Shown here: piece by piece, positions 8,285-16,789 of the stretch | Numbering within the stretch: position 1 is the first letter of the stretch | Layout of the letters: every line of letters starts with the position of its first letter | Source: Paenibacillus sp. J2TS4 | GTDB lineage: Bacteria; Bacillota; Bacilli; Paenibacillales; NBRC-103111 | DNA length: 64,000 nucleotides | NCBI RefSeq assembly: GCF_018403245.1 | Contig: NZ_BOSH01000008.1 | Coordinates: 186,001 to 250,000, forward strand | Reading direction: 5' to 3' | Translations under genes and position numbers: made by a program | Notes under the pieces: generated by a model | What the model was told of the DNA's origin: nothing | The model's input: the letters and a program-made list of their open reading frames with translations, nothing else | Databases searched by the model: none

Positions 8285-9511
8285 ATGAAAAGAGCTCAAA
8301 ATATTGATGAAGTGAAGAAGGCCAATCGTGGATTAGTGCTAAATTTGCTATTGAGGCATCGAGTCATTTCCAGATCGATGCTGGCTGCAAAGAGCGGTTT
8401 AAATAAAGCGACAATAACCAATATTGTTAATGAATTCGAAGAAATGGGTGTAATTAAAGAACAAGGGCCTATTTTATCTGATAATGGGCGCAAAATTGCC
8501 GGAATTTCACTGGCTCTGGATGATGTTGTATCCGTTGCCGTAAGGATTAATCGCGATTCCATAGAATTTGCTTTGTGTGATATTCAAGCCGCAGTGCTGC
8601 AAAAAAGCTTGGTCAAGATCGATAAGGACTCGCCAATATCTTCCATATTAACTTTTATTTACGATGGAATAGACCAAATGATTGCCATGGATGCAAGCAA
8701 GAAGGTATTGGGCATCGGTATAGCGATTGTAGGCCCATTAATGACCTATAACGGGAAAACGATTGCAAAGGTATATGATATGCCAGAGCTTTCAAAGGTA
8801 GATTTCCAGGAGCAAATCCAAGCAAAATATCCCCACTTGAACGTTTACATCGATCATGACGCAAACGTCTCTGCATTAAGGGAATGGAGAGATTATGTAG
8901 AAGAAACAGGAAATACTAAAGGCATAATGATGTATTTGAATTTGGGAGACGGGATTGGCGGAGGAATCATTATCGATGGCCATTTGATCCGGGGCAAAAA
9001 TGGGATCGCAGGTGAAATCGGACACATGGGCATCAACTTCAATGCCAAGCGCAGTGAATTCAATAAGGTTGGCATATTGGAGCGGTATGCGGCCCCTGTA
9101 AATTTAGTCCGGTTAGTGGAAGAAAGATTGCACGAGTTTCCAAATTCACAGTTGCATGAGCATTCTTCCATAAGCGAAATTTATCATTTTTATGAGAAGG
9201 ATGATGAGCTGGCGGTTTGGGCAGTGAGTCAGATGGCTTGGTTTCTTTCCTATGGAATCAAAAATCTTATTTATATCCTGAACCCGGACACGATTACTTT
9301 TGGAGATATGATTGTCAGTTCCCCCAAATTTCTGGCGCAATTGAAAAACAATTTAAGCAGCGACCTGCCAGAGGAAATTGTAGACTCTATAGATATTCGC
9401 TTTTCCAAATATGAAAAGGGAGGGATGTTGGAAGGGGCAGGATTGATGGTAGTCAGAAAGTATATGGATTCGCTCAATATTATTGAATTCATTGAAACCC
9501 ATTATGGTTAA
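8285..9511 (+). CDS. ROK family transcriptional repressor (XylR/NagC-like)
   Basis: Regulator of 408 residues with an N-terminal winged helix-turn-helix (ISRSMLAAKSGLNKATITNI, about 25-45) and a C-terminal ROK sugar-kinase-like domain (GIGIAIVGPL, DHDANVSALREW, LNLGDGIGGGIIIDG, GIAGEIGHMGI). The usual ROK zinc cysteines (CxCGxxGCxE) are absent; the segment reads RSEFNKVGILERYA. The start at 8285 is chosen because GGAGG lies 4-5 bases upstream; the frame is open further upstream but without a ribosome site. It is divergent from the polyol catabolic genes and probably represses both directions through the three palindromes until a pathway sugar binds. Confidence 0.9.
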   Translation: MKRAQNIDEVKKANRGLVLNLLLRHRVISRSMLAAKSGLNKATITNIVNEFEEMGVIKEQGPILSDNGRKIAGISLALDDVVSVAVRINRDSIEFALCDIQAAVLQKSLVKIDKDSPISSILTFIYDGIDQMIAMDASKKVLGIGIAIVGPLMTYNGKTIAKVYDMPELSKVDFQEQIQAKYPHLNVYIDHDANVSALREWRDYVEETGNTKGIMMYLNLGDGIGGGIIIDGHLIRGKNGIAGEIGHMGINFNAKRSEFNKVGILERYAAPVNLVRLVEERLHEFPNSQLHEHSSISEIYHFYEKDDELAVWAVSQMAWFLSYGIKNLIYILNPDTITFGDMIVSSPKFLAQLKNNLSSDLPEEIVDSIDIRFSKYEKGGMLEGAGLMVVRKYMDSLNIIEFIETHYG

Positions 9512-9608
9512 TTGAAGGAGGTGAGAAGAACAGCAAGCCATAGAAAGGTCGCATACAATTTTGTTCTTCTTTTTGTTCATCTATGTTCATCTAATGGAGG
9601 GTCACCAT

Positions 9609-10985
9609 ATGAAAAAACAGCTTAAGTATGGATTGAATTTAGTATCTGCATTTGCTTTGGCCGGAACCTTGTTAGTCGGATGTTCGAGCGGCAGCGGGCA
9701 AAATGCAAAAGAGGATGCAGTGCTTAATATTGCTACAGTAAACAACAATGATATGGTCATTATGGAAGAGATGACTTCCGAATTTACCGAAAAGACAGGG
9801 ATAAAAGTAAATTATACCGTTCTCTCCGAGAATGAAATCCGTTCGAAAATTACGCAGGATGTCGGTTTAGGCGGCGGGCAGTATGATCTGTTTACTATCG
9901 GCGCTCAAGATTCAGCCGTTTATTTGGATAACGGTTGGACCGAGCCGTTGGACGGGCTGCTTAATAGCATGAGCGATGAAGAAAAAGCATGGTATGATGT
10001 CGAAGATATTTTTCCTGTAGTTAGAGATTCGCTATCCTCCGAAACGAAAGGTCTGGGGGCGCTGCCGTTCTATGCGGAAACGACATTATTATTCTATAAT
10101 AAAGAAATTTTTGAAGCGAAAAATTTAACGATGCCGGAAAATCCAACGTGGGATCAGGTGTATGAGCTGGCCGTGGCAGCACAAGATAAAGAAAAAGGCA
10201 TTGCCGGTATTGCCCTAAGAGGCTTGCCTGGCAGCGGACAAAATATGTTTATTTTCAGTTCTATCGCCAACGCATTTGGGGCACAATATTATGATATGGA
10301 CTGGAAAGCCACGTTTAACACGCCAGAAATGAAAAATGCGATTGAATTCTATAAGAAAATTTTGGCTGATGCCGGACAAGCGGGACCTACTTCGACAGGA
10401 TATACAGAAGCATTGAATTTAATGTCGACCGGGAAAGCAGCGATGTGGTACGACGCCAGTGTATCGGCCGGTACGCTCGCCAACTCCAAAGATTCTATAG
10501 TTTCCGGTAAAATCGGATATGCCATGGCGCCGCTTCAAGTGAAACAAGACGCTACCAATACCATTGGCGGCTGGGGCATTGCGATTAATGCTTCTTCCAA
10601 AAATAAAGAAGCCGCATTCAAGTTTCTGACATGGGCTACAAGCAAGGAATATATTAATCTTGTGGGCGAGAAAAAAGGCTGGGAAAGTACGCCCTCAGGC
10701 ACTCGTGTATCTACTTATGACAATGAAAATTATAAGCAAGCCAGTGATTTCGCGGACATTACCAAAAAAGCTATTTTGCAAGTAGATTTTCGTAATCCTT
10801 CTGTTAATAAAACGCCCTATACAGGAAATTCCATTCCAAACATGGCTGAATATTCATCCTGGGGTGAACAAATCGCTCAATTACTTGCATCCTATTTAGT
10901 CAATCAAAAGAATATTGATGCCGTATTGGAAGAAGGACAAAAAATATTGACGGATGTAGCTGTTGAGGGAAAATACGTGAAGTAA
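9609..10985 (+). CDS. Sugar ABC transporter substrate-binding lipoprotein
   Basis: Extracellular solute-binding protein family 1, 458 residues. A lipoprotein signal ends at the lipobox LLVGC (Cys25), so it is anchored to the outer face of the membrane. The body has the family fold features (DLFTIGAQDSAVYLDNGW, TTLLFYNKEIFEAKNL, STGKAAMWYDASV, IGGWGIAINASSK, AAFKFLTWATS). GGAGG lies 8 bases before the ATG. Together with the two permeases that follow it forms an importer, probably for the polyol or pentose consumed by the divergent operon. No ATPase is encoded, which in Firmicutes usually means a shared MsmX-type ATPase is used. Confidence 0.9.
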   Translation: MKKQLKYGLNLVSAFALAGTLLVGCSSGSGQNAKEDAVLNIATVNNNDMVIMEEMTSEFTEKTGIKVNYTVLSENEIRSKITQDVGLGGGQYDLFTIGAQDSAVYLDNGWTEPLDGLLNSMSDEEKAWYDVEDIFPVVRDSLSSETKGLGALPFYAETTLLFYNKEIFEAKNLTMPENPTWDQVYELAVAAQDKEKGIAGIALRGLPGSGQNMFIFSSIANAFGAQYYDMDWKATFNTPEMKNAIEFYKKILADAGQAGPTSTGYTEALNLMSTGKAAMWYDASVSAGTLANSKDSIVSGKIGYAMAPLQVKQDATNTIGGWGIAINASSKNKEAAFKFLTWATSKEYINLVGEKKGWESTPSGTRVSTYDNENYKQASDFADITKKAILQVDFRNPSVNKTPYTGNSIPNMAEYSSWGEQIAQLLASYLVNQKNIDAVLEEGQKILTDVAVEGKYVK

Positions 10986-11004
10986 CGATAGAACTACTTT
11001 CTCC

Positions 11005-11043
11005 AAAATTACTGGTACGCCGCATGTACGTACCAGTAATTTT
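11005..11043 (+). terminator. Intercistronic hairpin between binding protein and permeases
   Basis: Perfect 14-base arms (AAAATTACTGGTAC and its complement) around an 11-base loop, ending in TTTTATTAATT. It would partially terminate or stabilise the transcript so that the binding protein is made in excess over the permeases. Confidence 0.75.
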
Positions 11044-11066
11044 ATTAATTGCAGAGGAGAAGAACA

Positions 11067-11942
11067 ATGATTACAAAGGGCGATAAAAGTAAATTATTAA
11101 TTCTTCCAGCTCTTATTGTAGTTGGAGTGGTTACACAGATTCCATTTATTCTTACCATCATCTTTTCATTTATTAGTTGGAACGTCAAAAGACCCGATTT
11201 AGGCATAAAGTTTGCCGGAATCGACAATTATAAAAGAATATTAACGGACAGTCAGTTTTATCAAGTTGTATTTAATTCTTTATTGATTGTTGTCGTTGCT
11301 TTAACGATATGTACGGTGCTTGGCATTTTATTCGGTTTGATGCTTAACCGAAACTTTAGGGGAGTTAATCTGCTAAGAACGCTGTTTGTTATCCCTTATT
11401 TTGTGATGGAAGCGGTAGTCGGTATTATATGGAAAACATTGATGCTGAATCCATCGCTTGGTCTGAATTATTATATCTCCAGCGCACTGGGGATAGAACC
11501 GATTGATTTCTTTGGAAAATATGCATTGCTGACCATTATGATCCTAATCATATGGCAGTGGACCCCTTTCTTCTTTCTCATCATTATGGCCGGATTGCAA
11601 AACATGCCGTCTGAAATTATAGAAAGCGCCAAAATCGATGGGGCTACAGGTTGGAAATTGTTAACCCATATTCAATTGCCTCTCATTAAAGATCATATCA
11701 ATGTAGCCATGACATTGGGGTTGATCAATATTTTGAAAGTGTTCGGATTAATTTATGTAACGACATCCGGAGGTCCGGGCAGTTCGTCAAGCAATTTGCC
11801 GTATTATTCCTATAAGGCGCTGTTCTATGATTGGAATGTGGGAACAGCTGCCGCTATCGCCGTAGTTACCGTAGCACTTACGCTTATTGTTGTCCAAAGA
11901 TTTTATGGATTTATGATGAAAAAGAATACAAAGAATATATGA
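11067..11942 (+). CDS. Sugar ABC transporter permease, MalF type
   Basis: Integral membrane protein of 291 residues with about six membrane helices and the ATPase-coupling EAA-type loop (EIIESAKIDGATGWKLL ending in LPLI). GAGGAG lies 7 bases before the ATG at 11067. It pairs with the next gene to form the import channel served by the upstream binding protein. Confidence 0.9.
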   Translation: MITKGDKSKLLILPALIVVGVVTQIPFILTIIFSFISWNVKRPDLGIKFAGIDNYKRILTDSQFYQVVFNSLLIVVVALTICTVLGILFGLMLNRNFRGVNLLRTLFVIPYFVMEAVVGIIWKTLMLNPSLGLNYYISSALGIEPIDFFGKYALLTIMILIIWQWTPFFFLIIMAGLQNMPSEIIESAKIDGATGWKLLTHIQLPLIKDHINVAMTLGLINILKVFGLIYVTTSGGPGSSSSNLPYYSYKALFYDWNVGTAAAIAVVTVALTLIVVQRFYGFMMKKNTKNI

Positions 11943-11968
11943 GCATCCTAGTCTAGGTGGTGAAAAGA

Positions 11969-12781
11969 ATGAGCAGGCGTTTAAAAAATAATCTGGTGAC
12001 AACAATAGCGTATGCTGTAGTCTTATTGTGGCTCTTTCCTATGCTGTATATGTTTTTGTCCAGTTTCAAATTTGAAAGCCAAGTTGCAGTTCCATCATTA
12101 GCTTTTACACCGACAATGGACAATTATCGGGCTGTTGTTACCCCCGATTTTTTTAAACATTTATCAAACTCTGTGCAAGTTACTTTCGGTACGGTCATAA
12201 TATCCGCAATTTTAGGTGTGCTGGGTTCCTACGCTTTAGTCTATTCCTCTATAAAAAAAGCGAATAACATTTACTTTTGGTTTATTACAACCATCTTTTT
12301 GCCGGCGGTTGCCGTTATTACCCCTGTCTATATTGTGTTGGCGAAAGTAAATATGTTGGATACGAAGCTGGCTTTAATTTTGCTGAATACGGGCGCGGGT
12401 ATTCCTTTGATGATTTGGATGTGTACCACCTACTTCAAAGAAATTCCCGGTGAAATTATAGAAGCGGCTACAATAGACGGCTGTTCGAAACCGGGTACGT
12501 TCTTCAAAATTATGCTGCCTTTAATTAAAAACGGCATCATCTCATCGGCATTACTGGTATTTATAGTTACGTGGAATGAGTTTTTCTTTGCCGTAACCGC
12601 AACCGCTACAAAATCGGCGACCCTGCCGGTCTATATGAGTAAGTTTATGACACAGCAAGGGTATTTTTGGGGCAAGATGTCAGCTGCCGGTACGATGGTC
12701 GTTCTCATTCCCGTTCTGCTCGGCTTCTTTACTTATAAGTCCTTTGTTAAAGGGCTGACAGCCGGTTCCGTTAAAGGATGA
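11969..12781 (+). CDS. Sugar ABC transporter permease, MalG type
   Basis: Membrane protein of 270 residues, second half of the import channel. It shows the MalG-type N-terminus (VVLLWLFPMLYMFLSSFK), and the coupling loop EIIEAATIDGCSKPGTFFKI followed by MLPL. The ATG at 11969 is preceded by GGTGG at 8 bases; a GTG at 11957 is less likely. A terminator follows directly, closing the transport operon. Confidence 0.9.
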   Translation: MSRRLKNNLVTTIAYAVVLLWLFPMLYMFLSSFKFESQVAVPSLAFTPTMDNYRAVVTPDFFKHLSNSVQVTFGTVIISAILGVLGSYALVYSSIKKANNIYFWFITTIFLPAVAVITPVYIVLAKVNMLDTKLALILLNTGAGIPLMIWMCTTYFKEIPGEIIEAATIDGCSKPGTFFKIMLPLIKNGIISSALLVFIVTWNEFFFAVTATATKSATLPVYMSKFMTQQGYFWGKMSAAGTMVVLIPVLLGFFTYKSFVKGLTAGSVKG

Positions 12782-12813
12782 AAAATGAAAGCCCTGAGCT
12801 CCCTGTCCAAATG

Positions 12814-12845
12814 AAGTCCAGTCGTTATAATGACTGGGCTTTGTT
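12814..12845 (+). terminator. Terminator of the sugar transport operon
   Basis: Hairpin with core arms CCAGTC/GACTGG extended by AAG/CTT, loop GTTATAAT, followed by TTTGTTTAT. Confidence 0.7.
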
Positions 12846-12872
12846 TATATTTATGGGAATGAAAAATTAGAA

Positions 12873-12902
12873 TTGACATTCACCCCACGACCATACTACA
12901 AT
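12873..12902 (+). promoter_or_regulatory. Promoter of the blaI-type gene
   Basis: TTGACA (12873-12878) and TACAAT (12897-12902) with an 18-base spacer. The -10 box is embedded in the palindromic operator. Confidence 0.65.
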
Positions 12903-12911
12903 ACGTAGTAT
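12893..12911. promoter_or_regulatory. BlaI-type operator 1
   Basis: Perfect inverted repeat ATACTAC-AATAC-GTAGTAT, the TACTAC-N5-GTAGTA form known for BlaI/MecI-family repressors. It overlaps the -10 box, implying autorepression. Confidence 0.85.
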
Positions 12912-12928
12912 TAGGAAGTGAATATAAA

Positions 12929-13360
12929 ATGAAAATCAAAAGAATGAATGTGGATGGTCAAGGTTTGAACCGCTTTTTTGGATCACTCGAATCCAAAATA
13001 ATGGATATTTTATGGTCATCCCCACCCTTAAGCATTAGGGAAGTACAATCCATATTAACTGAAGAAACCCCCATTACAATCAATGCAGTGATGACGGTGA
13101 TGAATCGGTTAGTGGACAAAGGTCATCTGTCTAAGAAGACAGCAGGGACTGGAAGGGCACGTGCAGCCAAATTCAGACCCGTTCAATCGAAAGAACAATT
13201 TCTGGCGGAACAAATGAAAGTCGTATCGCAAGGACTCATTGAGGAATACGGCAGTTTGGTTGTAACCCATATGATCGAGGCGCTGGATGATGTCGATCCG
13301 GAGGTGATTGCCAGATTGGAACGGAAATTAAGCGAAATGAAAAGTGGGAAAAAACAATGA
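12929..13360 (+). CDS. BlaI/MecI/CopY family repressor
   Basis: Penicillinase-repressor family protein, 143 residues. The N-terminal winged helix has the family pattern LESKIMDILWSSPPLSIREV and TINAVMTVMNRLVDKGHLSKK; the C-terminal helices would give the dimer. A matching operator lies over its own promoter and a second one lies 2 kb downstream ahead of a membrane-protein gene. The ATGA overlap with the next gene, an M56 protease, reproduces the classical BlaI-BlaR order in which the protease inactivates the repressor. The target is not an obvious beta-lactamase. Confidence 0.92.
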   Translation: MKIKRMNVDGQGLNRFFGSLESKIMDILWSSPPLSIREVQSILTEETPITINAVMTVMNRLVDKGHLSKKTAGTGRARAAKFRPVQSKEQFLAEQMKVVSQGLIEEYGSLVVTHMIEALDDVDPEVIARLERKLSEMKSGKKQ

Positions 13361-14157
13361 ACTCTGTCGTAAAAATGCGGCTAATCTATGCTCTCATCAT
13401 TTTTTTTGTTTTGAGCGTAACCGTGCAGATGGGTCTGTTCTTGACCAATCAAATCAGGGACTTCAAATGGCATGAAATACCGATCTCTAACGTTTTGTTC
13501 GATCTTCTCATTGTATACACATTCGTCCGAATCATGTGGCGGATAGCAAAACAGTGGTATTCGTCGCGCAAATGGCTAAAAATTTTCCGCTCTCACACTC
13601 ATAACAAATTAACCAGACAGTTCAATTATAAGTACCGCAGATGGAAAACCGAATTGATTGTGGTGGAAGACAATGCCTTTATTGCTCTGACGATGGGCAT
13701 GCTGCGCCCGAAAATTGTTATATCTACAGGCGTTTTAAAATTATTTACCGACATGGAAGTCAAGGCGATCTTGCTGCATGAATGGTATCATTGCCGCAAA
13801 AGGGACAATATCAAAATGTTCATTTCTGCTCTTTTCGTAGATGCCTTCGGATATTTGCCGATTATCCAACCGTCGGTCCGTTTCTTTAAAACAATGAAAG
13901 AGCTGCTCGCGGATCGTTTCGTTATCAAGCAGATGGGGACGGAATTATACTTGGGCAATGTTTTGTTGAAGTTAGTTCAATTGGGGAAGATAAAACGGCG
14001 CGAGGCGGCGATTCATTTCACGGAGACGGCGATCGATTATAGAATCATGCAAATACTTGAACCTGAGAAGGCCGTGAGAGTGCCGATAGCGTTGTTCAGA
14101 CCGTTATTGTTATCTTGTTCCTTCCTGCTTCTGATTATGATAGGCGGGTGTTCATAA
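13357..14157 (+). CDS. M56 family (BlaR1-like) membrane metallopeptidase, short form
   Basis: Protein of 266 residues with N-terminal membrane helices, a zinc-protease motif HEWYH in a cytosolic loop (ILLHEWYHCRKRDN) and a downstream ELLADRF acidic ligand region, then a final membrane helix and a GGCS end. It lacks the extracellular penicillin-sensor domain of BlaR1/MecR1, which are roughly twice as long, so any signal must be sensed by the membrane part or by a partner. It overlaps the repressor gene by four bases (ATGA), indicating translational coupling. The likely role is to cleave the repressor upon a membrane or wall signal (inference). Confidence 0.85.
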   Translation: MNSVVKMRLIYALIIFFVLSVTVQMGLFLTNQIRDFKWHEIPISNVLFDLLIVYTFVRIMWRIAKQWYSSRKWLKIFRSHTHNKLTRQFNYKYRRWKTELIVVEDNAFIALTMGMLRPKIVISTGVLKLFTDMEVKAILLHEWYHCRKRDNIKMFISALFVDAFGYLPIIQPSVRFFKTMKELLADRFVIKQMGTELYLGNVLLKLVQLGKIKRREAAIHFTETAIDYRIMQILEPEKAVRVPIALFRPLLLSCSFLLLIMIGGCS

Positions 14158-14167
14158 CCCCGCTTTT
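14144..14167 (+). terminator. Terminator overlapping the end of the M56 gene
   Basis: GCGGG/CCCGC arms spanning the stop codon, followed by TTTTCTTTT. Confidence 0.55.
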
Positions 14168-14174
14168 CTTTTGG

Positions 14175-14205
14175 ATCACGATACTACAATGCGTAGTATC
14201 GTGAT
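14175..14205. promoter_or_regulatory. BlaI-type operator 2
   Basis: Perfect palindrome with 13-base arms (ATCACGATACTAC and complement) around AATGC. The core TACTAC-N5-GTAGTA is identical to operator 1. A TACAAT box is again inside it, although the -35 is weak. It controls the following membrane-protein gene. Confidence 0.85.
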
Positions 14206-14255
14206 GGAGGACAGTATTTCGACTTGATACATTATTTTAATTAAGGAGAGAGATT

Positions 14256-14936
14256 ATGTCTGAATTTTTATCAAAAGAAAAAAGAATAACTGCCAAAGTG
14301 ATTTTCCATATTCTAGTAGCCATCACAGGAATCATCAGTATATTTTTACATATCCTTTATTCTCCCGCACCCTTCGTATCCATGACCAAATTTACGATCC
14401 ATGCTAATCTATTCATTGTATTGACATTCTCCGTTAGCACTGCGACTATACTGCTCAAGAGAACGGAAGGCAAACTTCTGGATTTCTGCAAAAATGCATC
14501 TCTAATCTATATCGCTGTGGGTTTTCTCACTTATCACTTTCTCCTCTCCAGCGGCGGAACCTACAGTGGACCTCGAATCATTACAAACTTTACCCTGCAC
14601 TACTTAATTCCGGTGCTTGTGCTTTTTAACTGGATGTTTTTTGAAGAGAAGAAATCTTATCGCTATAAATACGTTATTTATTGGTTAGGCTTCCCGGTTC
14701 TTTATTGCGCCGTTTCTTTAATCAGAGGATTATTTGACGGATTTTACCCGTATTTTTTTCTAAATCCTCATGGTAACATTCCTGCTGGAGTCGGTAACTA
14801 CGCAAATGTAACTTTATTCATTATTGGATTTGCTTTTGTCTTTTCCATATTTGGGTTTCTGTTGATAATTACAAATAAAGCTATTCTGACCTTTAAAAAT
14901 AAAGGGAAACTATTGAAGGACCAATCATATCAGTAA
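14256..14936 (+). CDS. Pr6Pr-type six-helix membrane protein
   Basis: Membrane protein of 226 residues with about six hydrophobic helices and the motifs TKFTIHANLF and TLHYLIPVLVLFNWM, which I recognise from the Pr6Pr family of unknown function. AAGGAGAG precedes the ATG. The BlaI-type operator immediately upstream makes it the likely target of the neighbouring repressor-protease pair. No catalytic motif of a beta-lactamase or penicillin-binding protein is present, so a role in envelope stress is only inferred. Confidence 0.75.
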   Translation: MSEFLSKEKRITAKVIFHILVAITGIISIFLHILYSPAPFVSMTKFTIHANLFIVLTFSVSTATILLKRTEGKLLDFCKNASLIYIAVGFLTYHFLLSSGGTYSGPRIITNFTLHYLIPVLVLFNWMFFEEKKSYRYKYVIYWLGFPVLYCAVSLIRGLFDGFYPYFFLNPHGNIPAGVGNYANVTLFIIGFAFVFSIFGFLLIITNKAILTFKNKGKLLKDQSYQ

Positions 14937-15115
14937 ATGTGCAGACCTGGATTCCCTGCCGCGATTCATCTTCAGCATCTTCTTAAAGGAAAGAAATGTG
15001 TGGATTTCCGCTCGGGTATTTACTAAAATACGGGATGATCGTAGCTTTCGAGCGTAACGGAGGCAACGGAACCCGACAATCGTAACATCAGCAAGCAACA
15101 ATATAGAACGCGATA

Positions 15116-15147
15116 GAACGCGCAGAACCAAGAGGTCTTGCGCGTTC
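15116..15147. terminator. Hairpin between convergent genes
   Basis: Arms GAACGCGCA/TGCGCGTTC around a 14-base loop. It separates the rightward membrane-protein gene from leftward genes; the T-run is poor, so function is uncertain. Confidence 0.45.
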
Positions 15148-15160
15148 TCTCCATATTTCA

Positions 15161-15370
15161 CTATTCCTGCTTTGCCTTCTCATCTTTAATCTTAATTTCT
15201 AGCTCCTCTTGCAGTTTCCGTAAAAAAGTAATAACATTATCATCCGAATTCGCAAAATCATCTATTTCACAAAAACTGTACCCCTATGCAATACAGGCAT
15301 CGACAATGGGAAATCAGACCAATCCTACCAATATGCGGATCATTGGCTATCAAATTGAGGGAATTTTATT
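15161..15370 (-). pseudogene. Fragment of an unidentified gene
   Basis: On the minus strand a coding-like stretch ends at 15161 with an acidic, helical tail (NVITFLRKLQEELEIKIK then DEKAKQE). Its frame is closed by a TAG near 15284, but a second open stretch in another frame continues upstream to about 15370. This looks like the decayed 3' end of a gene that lost its start and was frameshifted. I do not recognise the family. Confidence 0.3.
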
Positions 15371-15391
15371 TCGGCAATGCAGCGTTTCTTC

Positions 15392-16399
15392 TCAAAGCCC
15401 CCCATAATGGTTGTCCAACTCATCCCACATCCCGGTTAACCATATCATTTCTTCGGCAAAGCGTTTCGGAGGGACGCTGAAATCATCCATATCTCCTTTC
15501 AACCACCAGTGTGCTTCTCGACACCATAACAGTTTGAAAGCAAGGGGCAGTCCACCTAACGGTAATTTATGTTCCTCCCGATACCCGGCCAAAAATGCCT
15601 CTACAGCTTTCAGACGGAGATCCCCCTCGCAAAGAGCCCCGGATAACAAAATACGTGAAACATCGATTTCCGGGTAGCCAAACTTAACATTATCGAAATC
15701 AACAACCATGATCTTATCATTATTCCCGATCATAATGTTGTCTACCCAGTAGTCCCAGTGGGCCCATCTTTGTTCAAGGGAATCGAACATCGTCACATCC
15801 AGAGCAGACAAGATATTTCCTTGCTTTTCAATAGCTTTCATGACAAGATCATTCGGATTTGGATGTTCAAGCGCGGCCTCCAGGTTTATCTTCCACTTTT
15901 CCCTCATCGCTGTTATCGAAGGCTTCCACCCGGAGCCGTTGTTGGTGAAGCGAGATAAAAGGTTATGCATTTTGCCCGTTGATTTACCGATTTGATGCAT
16001 GTGGGCTGTCTCCACTTGACCTGCTTTGAACGTTCTTCCATCCATATGATGCATAATTACATAATAATGGCCGGATTCCGTCCGATGTATGTATCTATGA
16101 TTCAGGTCCAAAATACCTGGACATATTTGAGCATTCTCGTAAAGATAATTCTGAAAGGATAGTGAGCGTTCCAAATCGAGGCGGCGCCCCTCTTCATTAA
16201 GCGGATACCTTTGCGGATGGTAGCATTTTACGAACAATGGCCCCCCGGTTGTTTCGATACTCCATTTCATGTTGCGAAGTCCAAGAAAATTGGGAACATA
16301 TCCATAAATTTTTACCCCGAAAGTGTCTGCAATGTGGGCAAATACTTCTTCTCTGATCACGGGATCATCGACAACACGAGCATCAGTAGACATGACCAT
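15392..16399 (-). CDS. Aminoglycoside phosphotransferase (APH) family protein
   Basis: Kinase-like protein of 335 residues with the APH/choline-kinase fold. The catalytic-loop motif is WAHWDYWVDNIM, in which the usual HGDxxxxN has become HWDYWVDN with the catalytic Asp and Asn kept, followed by the metal-binding VVDFDN. Substrate is unknown; most family members outside resistance islands phosphorylate small alcohols or sugars. The start at ATG 16399 is chosen because AGGTAGG lies 7 bases upstream; another ATG follows at 16393. Confidence 0.8.
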   Translation of the reverse strand: MVMSTDARVVDDPVIREEVFAHIADTFGVKIYGYVPNFLGLRNMKWSIETTGGPLFVKCYHPQRYPLNEEGRRLDLERSLSFQNYLYENAQICPGILDLNHRYIHRTESGHYYVIMHHMDGRTFKAGQVETAHMHQIGKSTGKMHNLLSRFTNNGSGWKPSITAMREKWKINLEAALEHPNPNDLVMKAIEKQGNILSALDVTMFDSLEQRWAHWDYWVDNIMIGNNDKIMVVDFDNVKFGYPEIDVSRILLSGALCEGDLRLKAVEAFLAGYREEHKLPLGGLPLAFKLLWCREAHWWLKGDMDDFSVPPKRFAEEMIWLTGMWDELDNHYGGL

Positions 16400-16405
16400 A
16401 ATCAA

Positions 16406-16789
16406 TCCTACCTTTCGTTAAAGACAACAGATAATAATAATTTACCATATAATGGAGGTAGATAGTGAAGGCAACTCGTGGCTGCGCAGTTTAAACGTCA
16501 TTATAAAAAACTTAATGACCTGCGTTACCTGATTGTCATCTTTCATTTCCCAAAATAATATACCGCACCTAAAATCAATTACAAGCTGAAAATAAAGTGC
16601 TGACCATTGTAAGATAAACAAATCAGCTCCCGATATGCTTTATCGTTGGTCAATAATATTGTAGAAAATACGGATTTACAGGGGCTTACCGTCCGACAAA
16701 CATCTATAGATAAGATATAAATAGAAAGAAGGTAAACGTAGGTAATTTATAGAAAACAGTATGAGATGATGAATTAGGAGGAGGATATT
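16406..16789. other. Intergenic region
   Basis: About 380 bases between divergent genes. It is AT-rich and presumably holds both promoters. I see no RNA element, repeat or small gene that I can support. Confidence 0.4.

Noticed and set aside
12929..14936. Beta-lactamase resistance island
   Set aside because: The BlaI-like regulator and M56 protease are present, but no beta-lactamase or PBP2a gene lies beside them; the serine hydrolase at 16790 is not secreted and has no BlaI operator.
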